Below, piece after piece: positions 6,408 through 12,954 of a DNA stretch of 12,954 bases. The first letter of the stretch is position 1. Each line of letters begins with the position of its first letter. This DNA comes from Acidobacteriota bacterium (GTDB lineage: Bacteria > Acidobacteriota > Blastocatellia > Pyrinomonadales > Pyrinomonadaceae): contig JAKOSS010000303.1 in assembly GCA_029777145.1 (NCBI GenBank), positions 1-12,954 of the forward strand, read 5' to 3'. A program made the translations under genes and the position numbers. The notes under the pieces are model-generated. The model was not told where the DNA came from and did no database searches. It worked only from the letters and a program-made list of their open reading frames with translations.

Positions 6408-7861
6408 AACTCGAGAAAGCAGCAGAACTGATGGGCGCCGACGCCTCGACACTCGATCCCGTTTTGCGCGGTGCGCAGGTCGACTCTTTCGTCATCGACT
6501 CACGCGAAGTGCAGGCGGGCGAAGTGTTTTTCGCCCTTTCCCAGCCGGAATACCGCAACAACTGTTTCAACGGAGAATTCGACGACTCGACGAAATATGT
6601 CGCTTCGGCGCTTGGGCGCGGAGCAACGGCGGCCGTCGTGCGTCCCGACCGCTACGCCGAGCGCGAATCGGAACTCGCGCCGTTTCGGGACAAGCTGATC
6701 TTTGCCGGGGACGTCATCGTCGCCTTTCAGAAGCTGGCGCACGGCGTCTTTCTCGAATGGAACAAACCGGTCGTAGCGATCACCGGCAGCGCCGGAAAGA
6801 CGACGGCCAAGGAGCTGACGGCCCATGTGCTCAGCGCGTCGGGGCGGAAGGTCCTGCGCAACATCAAGAATTACAACAACGGTCTCGGTCTTCCGATCAC
6901 CGTTCTCAATTTAGCTAAGGATCCGACCTACGACGTCGCCGTTCTCGAAATGGGAATGTCGACGCCCAACCGCGAGATCGCGCGGCTGTGCGAGATCGCC
7001 CGGCCGACGGTCGCGATCGAATTGAACGTCTTGCCGGTCCACATCGAGCATCTCGGTTCGATCGAAGCGATCCAGAAGGCAAAGGCCGAACTCGTCGAGG
7101 GAATGAAAGACGGCGGCACGGCCGTTCTCAATGCCGACGATCACCGCGTCCTCGCGATGAGCGAACTGAGCCGCGGCAAGGTCATCACTTACGGGATCGA
7201 TAACCCGGCCGACGTGATGGCCCGGAATGTCGATTTCGAACGGTTCGGACGGACGACGTTCAAGCTGGTCACGCCGGACGGAGAAGCCGATACCGTCTTT
7301 CCGCTCAACGGAAAGCACAACATCATGAACGCTCTGGCGGCCGCAGCCGCCGGCGTCGCTTTCGGGATGACGGCGGCTGAGATCGCCTCGAGCCTCGGCG
7401 ATGTCAAACCGCCGCCGCAGCGCGGAGAAGTTCTGCATTTTGCCGAGGGGTTCACGGTCGTGAACGATACTTACAACTCGAATCCGGATGCGCTGTTGTC
7501 AATGATCAGGACGATCGTCGACGGCGGATCGGGAGCGAAACGCAGGATCGTCGTCGCCGGCGAGATGCGCGAACTCGGACCCGAATCGAGGTCGGTTCAT
7601 TTCACAACCGGCGAAAGGATCGCGGCGCTCGGCATCGACAAGCTTTACGGCGTGGAGGGAGACGCGGCCGAGTTGATCCGCGGCGCGGAAAGTGCCGGCC
7701 TGAGCGCGACCGGATTTTACGAGAATTCGATCGTCGCGGGCGAGAAATTTGTCGACGAGGTGTCGCCCGGCGATCTGATCCTCGTCAAGGGGTCGCGCGG
7801 GGTCAAGACCGAACGCGTGATCGAGCGGCTTTTGGAGAAGTACAAGGTAGAAAACAATTGA
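6404..7861 (+). CDS. murF: UDP-MurNAc-tripeptide--D-Ala-D-Ala ligase
   Basis: 485 residues. MurF adds D-Ala-D-Ala to UDP-MurNAc-tripeptide with ATP, the last cytoplasmic step of the precursor. Visible marks are the N-terminal substrate domain with IDSRE (31-35), the ATP loop GSAGKTTAKE (128-137), VLEMGMS, the central histidine region (PVHIEHLGS), and NDTYNSNPDAL (354-364), which is characteristic of MurF and separates it from MurE, MurC and MurD. The start is TTG at 6404, in a 4-base TTGA overlap with the ftsI stop, which suggests translational coupling; a weak purine run precedes it. An ATG at 6431 would cut nine conserved-looking residues. The position directly after ftsI is unusual because murE normally lies between them. 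Confidence 0.96.
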   Translation: MKLEKAAELMGADASTLDPVLRGAQVDSFVIDSREVQAGEVFFALSQPEYRNNCFNGEFDDSTKYVASALGRGATAAVVRPDRYAERESELAPFRDKLIFAGDVIVAFQKLAHGVFLEWNKPVVAITGSAGKTTAKELTAHVLSASGRKVLRNIKNYNNGLGLPITVLNLAKDPTYDVAVLEMGMSTPNREIARLCEIARPTVAIELNVLPVHIEHLGSIEAIQKAKAELVEGMKDGGTAVLNADDHRVLAMSELSRGKVITYGIDNPADVMARNVDFERFGRTTFKLVTPDGEADTVFPLNGKHNIMNALAAAAAGVAFGMTAAEIASSLGDVKPPPQRGEVLHFAEGFTVVNDTYNSNPDALLSMIRTIVDGGSGAKRRIVVAGEMRELGPESRSVHFTTGERIAALGIDKLYGVEGDAAELIRGAESAGLSATGFYENSIVAGEKFVDEVSPGDLILVKGSRGVKTERVIERLLEKYKVENN

Positions 7862-7867
7862 CCGGAT

Positions 7868-7894
7868 CCGGGCCGCCGGAGTCGTGCGGTCCGG
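7868..7894 (+). other. Strong G/C hairpin between murF and mraY
   Basis: Bases 7868-7876 pair with 7886-7894 over 9 bp (one G-U pair) and leave a 9-base loop. It starts 7 bases after the murF stop and ends 6 bases before the mraY ribosome site. With no T run after it, it is not a terminator; it could affect mRNA stability or mraY translation. Confidence 0.45.
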
Positions 7895-7899
7895 GCCAC

Positions 7900-7905
7900 G
7901 GAGAG
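7900..7905 (+). promoter_or_regulatory. Shine-Dalgarno site that sets the mraY start
   Basis: GGAGAG lies 8 bases before GTG at 7914. An upstream GTG at 7884 falls inside the hairpin stem-loop and lacks such a site, so 7914 is the better start. Confidence 0.6.
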
Positions 7906-7913
7906 AGCGCAAA

Positions 7914-9065
7914 GTGTTCTATTACTTCCTGTACCAACTCATCTTCAAACAGTACGGAGCCGGCAGCGAGTCGATCTTCTACAAAGGGCTCAACGTCTTC
8001 CAGTACATCACTTTCCGCACGACGTGGGCGACGATCACCGCGCTTGTCATGACGCTTCTTTTCGGCGGTCCGGTGATCCGGAAACTGCAGCAAATGAAGA
8101 TCGGACAAGAGATCCGCGAGGAGCTTTCGCACGAGCATCAGGCGAAAAAAGGCACTCCGACGATGGGCGGCGTGCTGATCCTCGGATCGGTCTTTCTCTC
8201 GACGATCCTTTGGGCGCGGCTCGACAGTCTTTATCTCTGGCTGGCGCTCGGCGCGACGACGATGTTCGGCATTATCGGGTTCGCCGACGATTACATCAAG
8301 ATCGTCAAGAAGCGGAGCCTCGGGCTGACCGAACGCCAAAAGCTATTCGGACAATTGCTGACCGCGGTCGTCGTTTGGGGGTGCCTGTATATGCTCTCCA
8401 ACTACCCGTGGAACCTCGCGATCCCGTTCTTCAAATCGACGGCCGTGACCGAATACGGACAGGCGGTAACGTGGATCGGGCCGTGGGCATATCTGTTGTT
8501 CATTATTTTCACGCTGCTCGGATCGTCGAACACCGTGAATCTGACGGACGGCATGGACGGACTGGCCGCGAGCATGACATTTATCGCGATGGCCGCACTG
8601 ACCGCGCTGACATATGTCACGAGCGATGCCCGCTGGTCGTCGTACCTCGACATCACGCACAAGCCCGAAGCCGCCGAACTGACGGTGTTTTGCGGATCGA
8701 TGGTCGGGGCGAGCCTCGGATTTTTGTGGTACAACGCGCCGCCGGCGGAAGTGTTCATGGGCGACGTCGGCAGCCTCGCGATCGGTGGCGCGCTCGGGAC
8801 GGTCGCGATCTTGACGAAACAAGAGTTCCTGCTGGTTTTCATCGGCGGAATCTTCATCATCGAAGGCGTCTCGGTGATGCTCCAGGTCGGCTATTTCAAG
8901 TTCACGCGGAAGACGACGGGAACGGGCAAGCGCATCTTTTTGCAGGCGCCGCTCCATCATCATTTCCAGCTCGCCGGGCTGAAGGAGCCGAAGATCGTCT
9001 TTAGATTCGTGATCGTCGCGATCCTGTTCGCGCTGTTCAGTTTGTCGACGTTGAAGCTGAGATGA
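7914..9065 (+). CDS. mraY: Phospho-MurNAc-pentapeptide translocase (lipid I synthase)
   Basis: 383 residues with about ten membrane helices. MraY transfers phospho-MurNAc-pentapeptide to undecaprenyl phosphate at the inner face of the membrane, making lipid I. The family motifs are all present: a YYFLYQL opening, KKGTPTMGG (78-86), FADDYIK with Asp125-Asp126, NLTDGMDGL (209-217), MGDVGSL with Asp284, and PLHHHFQ with the triple His 348-350. GTG at 7914 yields the N-terminus expected for the family. It follows murF by 52 bases that hold a strong hairpin. The gene ends 4 bases before a TTGGTCA heptamer array, after which the cluster resumes with murD. Confidence 0.97.
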   Translation: MFYYFLYQLIFKQYGAGSESIFYKGLNVFQYITFRTTWATITALVMTLLFGGPVIRKLQQMKIGQEIREELSHEHQAKKGTPTMGGVLILGSVFLSTILWARLDSLYLWLALGATTMFGIIGFADDYIKIVKKRSLGLTERQKLFGQLLTAVVVWGCLYMLSNYPWNLAIPFFKSTAVTEYGQAVTWIGPWAYLLFIIFTLLGSSNTVNLTDGMDGLAASMTFIAMAALTALTYVTSDARWSSYLDITHKPEAAELTVFCGSMVGASLGFLWYNAPPAEVFMGDVGSLAIGGALGTVAILTKQEFLLVFIGGIFIIEGVSVMLQVGYFKFTRKTTGTGKRIFLQAPLHHHFQLAGLKEPKIVFRFVIVAILFALFSLSTLKLR

Positions 9066-9069
9066 TCTC

Positions 9070-9104
9070 TTGGTCATTGGTCATTGGTCATTGGTCGTTG
9101 GTCA
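9070..9104. repeat. Five tandem TTGGTCA heptamers
   Basis: Five 7-mers without phase slip, four exact TTGGTCA and one TTGGTCG, beginning 4 bases after the mraY stop. The unit is one base from the rotated unit at 544-571. From memory, TTGGTCA-type heptamers are one class of the short tandem repeats described in heterocystous cyanobacteria; I could not check this. Confidence 0.93.
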
Positions 9105-9147
9105 CCGAACTTTGAACTATGACGTATTGAATTGACCCTGCGGCCAA

Positions 9148-9196
9148 GGGACACGGACAAATGACGAAGGACAACCGACAAAGAACAACGATCAGA
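9148..9196. repeat. Degenerate heptamers, GGACAAA type
   Basis: Seven successive 7-mers in one phase: GGGACAC, GGACAAA, TGACGAA, GGACAAC, CGACAAA, GAACAAC, GATCAGA. They look like a decayed array with consensus GGACAAA, ending 13 bases before the murD start. No Shine-Dalgarno motif is visible in the remaining bases. Confidence 0.6.
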
Positions 9197-9209
9197 ACGA
9201 TCCATAACA

Positions 9210-10586
9210 ATGAAGGTTGAAGGGAGAAAAGCTTTGGTCCTCGGCGCCGGGAAATCCGGCGTCGCCTCCGCGCGGTTCCTGGCGGCGCGCGGCGCGACGG
9301 TCGCGCTTCACGATCGCAAGCCGGTCGCGGACTGGACGGATGAGGCCCGCTCACTGAAGGAATCGAGCGGCGTCGGGTTGATCGACGGCCAGATCCCGTC
9401 GTGGCTGCTCGACCAGATCGATCTCGTCGTCATCAGCCCGGGCGTTCCGACGAACACGGTCCCGGCACGGTACGTCGACCGGAAAGACGGCGAAGTCATC
9501 GGCGAGGTCGAACTCGCGTACAGATTTTTGAAAGGCCGGATCATCGGGATCACCGGTTCCAACGGCAAAACGACGACGACCACGCTGATCGGCGAGATCC
9601 TGAAGAACGGAGGATTCGACACGCTCGTCGGCGGCAACATCGGCACCCCGCTGCTCGAACTCACCGAACGTGCGACCGACGAATCCTGGTCTGTAGTCGA
9701 ACTTTCGAGCTTCCAGCTCGAGACGATCCGTGATTTCAGGCCGCATATCGCGGTCGCGACGAACGTCACGCCGAACCACATGGACCGCTACGATTTGTTC
9801 GCGGATTACGCCGCGGCGAAACACCGGCTGTTCATGAACCAGACGTCGGAAGACGTCGCGATCCTGAATGCCGACAACGAGACGACGGCGAGCTGGGCGA
9901 GCGGGCTTCGGGCGCATGTCGCGATGTTTTCGGTGAAAACCGAACTCGACGACGGTCTTTTTCTTAGCGGACGCGATCTCGTGTCGCGCTCGGGCGGGAA
10001 GGAAAAGGTGCTGACGACGCGCGACGACATCTTTTTGCGCGGTCTGCACAACGTCGAGAACGTCCTTGCGGCATTCGCGGCCGGTCTCGCTGCCGGAGTG
10101 GATCCGGAATCGATCCGCGAGACGGTTCGGACTTTCCGCGGCGTCGAACATCGGATCGAGTTCGTCGAGGAGATCGGCGGCGTAAAGTATTACAACGACT
10201 CGAAGGCGACGAGCGTCGATGCGACGCTGAAAGCGCTCGAGGCGTTGAGCGAGGAGCCCGGCAAAACGGTTCTGATCCTCGGCGGGCTCGGAAAGAACGC
10301 GCCGTACGCGCCGCTCGTGCCGTTGATCGAAAGGATCGCTCGGGCGCTCGTTCTGATCGGCGAGGACGCGGACAATATCGAGTCGCAACTCGCCGGAACC
10401 GCGCCGATCATCCGCGCAGCGTCGATGTCAGACGCGGTCGCGAAATGCGCCGAAGCCGCCGAAACGGGCGATTCGGTCCTGCTCGCGCCGGCCTGCGCGA
10501 GCTTCGACATGTTCCGGAGTTTCGAGGAGCGCGGTACGGTTTTCAAATCGGATGTCAGATCGCTGAACGGCACGGGGAAGAAGTAG
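9210..10586 (+). CDS. murD: UDP-MurNAc-L-alanine--D-glutamate ligase
   Basis: 458 residues, normal for MurD, which adds D-Glu to UDP-MurNAc-L-Ala with ATP in the cytoplasm. An N-terminal Rossmann-like uridine-binding domain starts with LVLGAGKSGVAS (9-20); SPGVP follows at 76-80; the ATP loop is GSNGKTTTT (116-124); then VGGNIGTPL, VELSSFQLE and TPNHMDRY, and the C-terminal domain with YYNDSKATS, ILGG and LLAPACASFDMF. ATG at 9210 is the first possible start after an in-frame TGA at 9162. It has no ribosome binding motif and sits just after a repeat block, so its translation signals are unusual. ftsW follows 25 bases after the stop. The 144-base gap before it is the only real break in the cluster. 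Confidence 0.97.
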   Translation: MKVEGRKALVLGAGKSGVASARFLAARGATVALHDRKPVADWTDEARSLKESSGVGLIDGQIPSWLLDQIDLVVISPGVPTNTVPARYVDRKDGEVIGEVELAYRFLKGRIIGITGSNGKTTTTTLIGEILKNGGFDTLVGGNIGTPLLELTERATDESWSVVELSSFQLETIRDFRPHIAVATNVTPNHMDRYDLFADYAAAKHRLFMNQTSEDVAILNADNETTASWASGLRAHVAMFSVKTELDDGLFLSGRDLVSRSGGKEKVLTTRDDIFLRGLHNVENVLAAFAAGLAAGVDPESIRETVRTFRGVEHRIEFVEEIGGVKYYNDSKATSVDATLKALEALSEEPGKTVLILGGLGKNAPYAPLVPLIERIARALVLIGEDADNIESQLAGTAPIIRAASMSDAVAKCAEAAETGDSVLLAPACASFDMFRSFEERGTVFKSDVRSLNGTGKK

Positions 10587-10611
10587 TTGAACGAATACAA
10601 GGCAAGGGAAG

Positions 10612-11754
10612 ATGGCAAAGAAGTTGAGAATGGACTGGTTCATGTTCGGAATCGCCACGACGATGGCGCTCTTCGGATCGATCATGGTCTATTCCGCTTC
10701 GGCGATGATCTCGCTCAAGGAAACCGCCGCGAATGCCGGCGGACCGACCGAGTTCCAGTACTTCTTCAAACAGTTCGGATTCACGCTTCTCGGCTTGTTC
10801 GCGATGTATATCGTGAGCCGTATCGACTACCGGATCTATCAGAACCGTCTCGTCGTCGCCGGTCTGCTGCTCGTAACGGCCGTGCTGCTCATTTCGGTCT
10901 TTTTCTTTCCCGCGATCAACGGCGCGAAACGCTGGATCAGGCTTCCGGGAATGTCGTTTCAACCGTCAGAGATCGCCAAGCTCGCGCTGCCGCTGTTTTT
11001 TGCTTGGTTTCTGACGGAGCGCGAAAAGTATATCGGCGATCTCAAGACGACGGTGCTTCCGAGCCTTGCCGTTCTTGGCTTCTTCGGCGGGTTGATCGTG
11101 ATCGAACCCGACCTGGGAACGACGATCGTACTTTGCGCGATCTTTACGACAGTCTACTTCGTCTCGGGCGCGAGGATCTTCCACCTCGCGAGCGTGGCGG
11201 CGGTGCTGATGACGATCGGCGCCGGGATGCTCGTTTTCGCGCCGTTCCGCGTCCGGCGGCTGATCGCGTTTCTCGATCCGTGCAGCCCCGAAAACGCGGC
11301 GAACGCGGGATATCAGGTCTGCCAGTCGTTGCTCGCGATCGGTTCCGGCGGCTTTCTCGGCGAGGGATTTGCGAAGGGCCAGCAGAAATTGTTCTATCTG
11401 CCGTACCCGTACTCGGATTTCATCTTTGCGGTGGTCGGCGAAGAACTCGGGCTGATCGGAACGATGGCGGTCGTAGCCGCGTTCGGGTTGTTGCTCTGGC
11501 GCGGGGCGAGGGCCGCGATGCAGGCTCCGGACCGATTCGGAAAGCTGCTCGGGATCGGGCTCATCACGGGGATCGTCGTGCAGGCGCTGTTCAATATTTC
11601 GGTCGTGATCTCGATGCTGCCGGCGAAAGGAATTCCGCTCCCGTTCATTTCGTACGGCGGAACGTCGATCCTGTTCACGCTGGTCGCGGTCGGCGTTCTG
11701 TTGAACATTTCACAGTACTCGGGGTTTCAGTCGGTTGAAAGGAAGACAAAGTAA
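10612..11754 (+). CDS. ftsW: FtsW, septal peptidoglycan polymerase (SEDS)
   Basis: 380 residues with about ten membrane helices. FtsW polymerises glycan from lipid II at the division site together with FtsI. SEDS motifs include FQPSEIAKLALP (116-127), IEPDLGT (164-170), the large outer loop with GYQVCQSLLAIGSGG (233-247), the SDFIFAVVGEELG stretch with the likely catalytic Asp269, and the KGIPLPFISYGGTS signature (339-352). The position between murD and murG favours FtsW over RodA. Before Asp269 the sequence reads LPYPYS where many relatives have LPE-x-HT. The outer loop has two cysteines, Cys224 and Cys237, that could form a disulfide. A purine run (AAGGCAAGGGAAG) leads directly into the ATG. 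Confidence 0.96.
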   Translation: MAKKLRMDWFMFGIATTMALFGSIMVYSASAMISLKETAANAGGPTEFQYFFKQFGFTLLGLFAMYIVSRIDYRIYQNRLVVAGLLLVTAVLLISVFFFPAINGAKRWIRLPGMSFQPSEIAKLALPLFFAWFLTEREKYIGDLKTTVLPSLAVLGFFGGLIVIEPDLGTTIVLCAIFTTVYFVSGARIFHLASVAAVLMTIGAGMLVFAPFRVRRLIAFLDPCSPENAANAGYQVCQSLLAIGSGGFLGEGFAKGQQKLFYLPYPYSDFIFAVVGEELGLIGTMAVVAAFGLLLWRGARAAMQAPDRFGKLLGIGLITGIVVQALFNISVVISMLPAKGIPLPFISYGGTSILFTLVAVGVLLNISQYSGFQSVERKTK

Positions 11755-11779
11755 CGGTTGAAGAAGACCGTCGATTGAC

Positions 11780-12862
11780 ATGAGAGTCTTGATCGCCGCC
11801 GGAGGGACCGGCGGGCACATTTATCCCGGAATCGCCGTCGCCAAAGAGGTCCTGCGGCGCGATGAGGGTTCGAAGATACTGTTCGTCGGCACGACGCGCG
11901 GCCTTGAATCGAAGATCGTTCCGGAGAACGGATTTCAGCTCGCCGTGATCAACAGCGCGGGTCTCAAGAATGTCGGCTTTGCCGGCAAGATCAAGGGATT
12001 GCTGATCCTGCCGAAGAGTTTTCTCGAGGCGCGCACGATCATCAAGGATTTCCGTCCGGACGTCGTGGTCGGCGCAGGCGGCTATGTTTCGGGACCGGTA
12101 CTTCTGATGTCGGCGCTGATGCGGATACCGACGCTCGTGATGGACTCGAACGCGCTCCCGGGATTCACGAACCGCCGGCTCGCGCCGTTCGTGACGAAGG
12201 CCGCGTTGACGTTTGACGAAGCGCTGCCGTATTTCGGGAAGAAAGGGATCGTGACCGGAAATCCGGTCCGTCGTGAGTTCTTTGAGATCGAACCGAAAGC
12301 GCGCGGCGAAAAGACGCGGCTGCTCGTGTTCGGCGGATCGCAGGGCGCGCGCGCGATCAACAACGCCGTCGCGGACGCCCTCGGATCGCTGCCGGCGGAC
12401 CGGCTCGAGATCACGCACCAGACCGGCGAAAGCGATCTTGAACGGATCAAGGCGAGTTACGCCGATTCGCCGTTCGCCGACGCGGACGTTCGGGCGTACA
12501 TCACCAATATGGTCGATGAATTCGCCAAGGCCGATCTCGTCGTTTGCCGCGCCGGTGCGACGACCTGCGCCGAACTGGCGGCGGCCGGCAAGGCGTCGAT
12601 CATGGTTCCGCTTCCGACGGCGGCGGATGATCACCAGCGCAAGAATGCCGAAGCGTTGGTCCGCGCCGGCGCCGCGAAGATGATCCTGCAATCGGATCTC
12701 TCGGCGGAGTCGCTGACCGCCGCATTGACCGATCTGATCGGCGATTCCGAAAAGATCTCGTCGATGGAGTCCGCGGCCCGCAAACTGGCCCGCCGCGACG
12801 CCGCCGAAGCGACGGTCGATATGATGGAAGGGAGAAGGAAAGGGGAAAAGGGGAATGGGTGA
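11780..12862 (+). CDS. murG: UDP-GlcNAc--lipid I N-acetylglucosaminyltransferase
   Basis: 360 residues. MurG adds GlcNAc to lipid I on the inner membrane face, making lipid II (GT-B fold). Motifs: the N-terminal loop GGTGGHIYP (8-16), GAGGYVSGP (98-106), GGSQGARA (185-192), HQTGESD, a CRAGATTCAEL segment with Glu265 for uracil binding, and PLPTAADDHQRKNA (277-290). The region that usually reads HEQN-x-x-x-G reads MDSNALPG here (121-128), a clear departure, though Asn124 and Asn131 remain. The last seven or so codons (KGEKGNG) are made of the G-rich repeat that follows, so the original C-terminus may have been replaced or extended. The start ATG lies 25 bases after ftsW with only a weak GAAGAAG upstream. 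Confidence 0.96.
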   Translation: MRVLIAAGGTGGHIYPGIAVAKEVLRRDEGSKILFVGTTRGLESKIVPENGFQLAVINSAGLKNVGFAGKIKGLLILPKSFLEARTIIKDFRPDVVVGAGGYVSGPVLLMSALMRIPTLVMDSNALPGFTNRRLAPFVTKAALTFDEALPYFGKKGIVTGNPVRREFFEIEPKARGEKTRLLVFGGSQGARAINNAVADALGSLPADRLEITHQTGESDLERIKASYADSPFADADVRAYITNMVDEFAKADLVVCRAGATTCAELAAAGKASIMVPLPTAADDHQRKNAEALVRAGAAKMILQSDLSAESLTAALTDLIGDSEKISSMESAARKLARRDAAEATVDMMEGRRKGEKGNG

Positions 12863-12954
12863 AAAGGGGAAAGGGCGAGAGGGTGAAAGGGGGAACTGGT
12901 GAAGGGGTGAGAGGGAGAGAGGGTGAAAGGGGGAAATGGTGAAGGGGTGAGAGG
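12845..12954. repeat. Purine-rich octamer array, consensus GAAAGGGT, runs off the window
   Basis: Thirteen 8-mers and six further bases lie in one phase, for example GAAAAGGG, GAATGGGT, GAGAGGGT and GAAGGGGT. A higher-order unit of five octamers (40 bases) is seen at 12877-12916 and again at 12917-12954 with one difference (C at 12896, A at 12936). The array begins inside murG: its stop codon TGA (12860-12862) spans two units. The right end is beyond the window. On the + strand the array is almost all purine. Confidence 0.92.

Noticed and set aside
8024..9004. A long + strand frame inside mraY
   Set aside because: Arginine/aspartate-rich nonsense reading of a G/C-rich gene; mraY motifs lie in the other frame.
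10587..11738. A 383-residue open frame on the + strand overlapping ftsW
   Set aside because: Its translation is arginine-rich and domain-free; it is the out-of-frame reading of ftsW, whose motifs are clear.
11754..11771. Hairpin ACGGT/ACCGT between ftsW and murG
   Set aside because: A 5-bp stem with an 8-base loop is within chance expectation.

Overview
The window carries most of a division and cell wall (dcw) gene cluster on the + strand, with a short unrelated gene group reading away from it on the - strand. Coding DNA is GC-rich, and GTG and TTG starts are used beside ATG. The proteins are those of a Gram-negative-type bacterium. From the general look of the proteins and the heptamer repeats I lean towards Acidobacteriota (Blastocatellia / Pyrinomonadaceae-like). 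That is an impression from memory, not a test.

Left part (1-2441, - strand): reading leftwards from 2441 there is a ZIP-family metal transporter, a secreted TPM-domain protein with a glycine/serine-rich tail, a block of short tandem repeats, and a nucleotidyltransferase-fold gene cut by the window edge. The ZIP and TPM genes are 63 bases apart and may share a transcript.

Middle (2442-2949): a 508-base region between divergent genes, with a relatively A/T-rich core. It holds a good sigma70-like promoter pointing right (TTGACA, 18 bases, TAAACT), a small palindrome over the -10 element, a possible 10-codon leader ORF, a long-range 8-bp stem and a second palindrome close to rsmH. No mraZ gene is present in this slot.

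Right part (2950-12862, + strand): rsmH, ftsL-like, ftsI (class B PBP), murF, mraY, murD, ftsW, murG. Together they supply 16S rRNA methylation (RsmH), cytoplasmic precursor synthesis (MurD, MurF), the lipid I and II steps (MraY, MurG) and septal glycan polymerisation and crosslinking (FtsW, FtsI, with FtsL as a divisome scaffold). Gene order is the classical one except that murE is absent between ftsI and murF. Genes are tightly packed (overlap to 52 bases), apart from a 144-base break between mraY and murD.

The most unusual feature is a set of short tandem repeat arrays that begin at or next to stop codons: 16 in-phase heptamers after the TPM gene (followed by 4 of a second heptamer), 5 heptamers after mraY (followed by about 7 degenerate heptamers before murD), and an octamer array that starts inside the last codons of murG and runs off the window. 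The two genes that follow an array (nucleotidyltransferase and murD) have no visible Shine-Dalgarno sequence.
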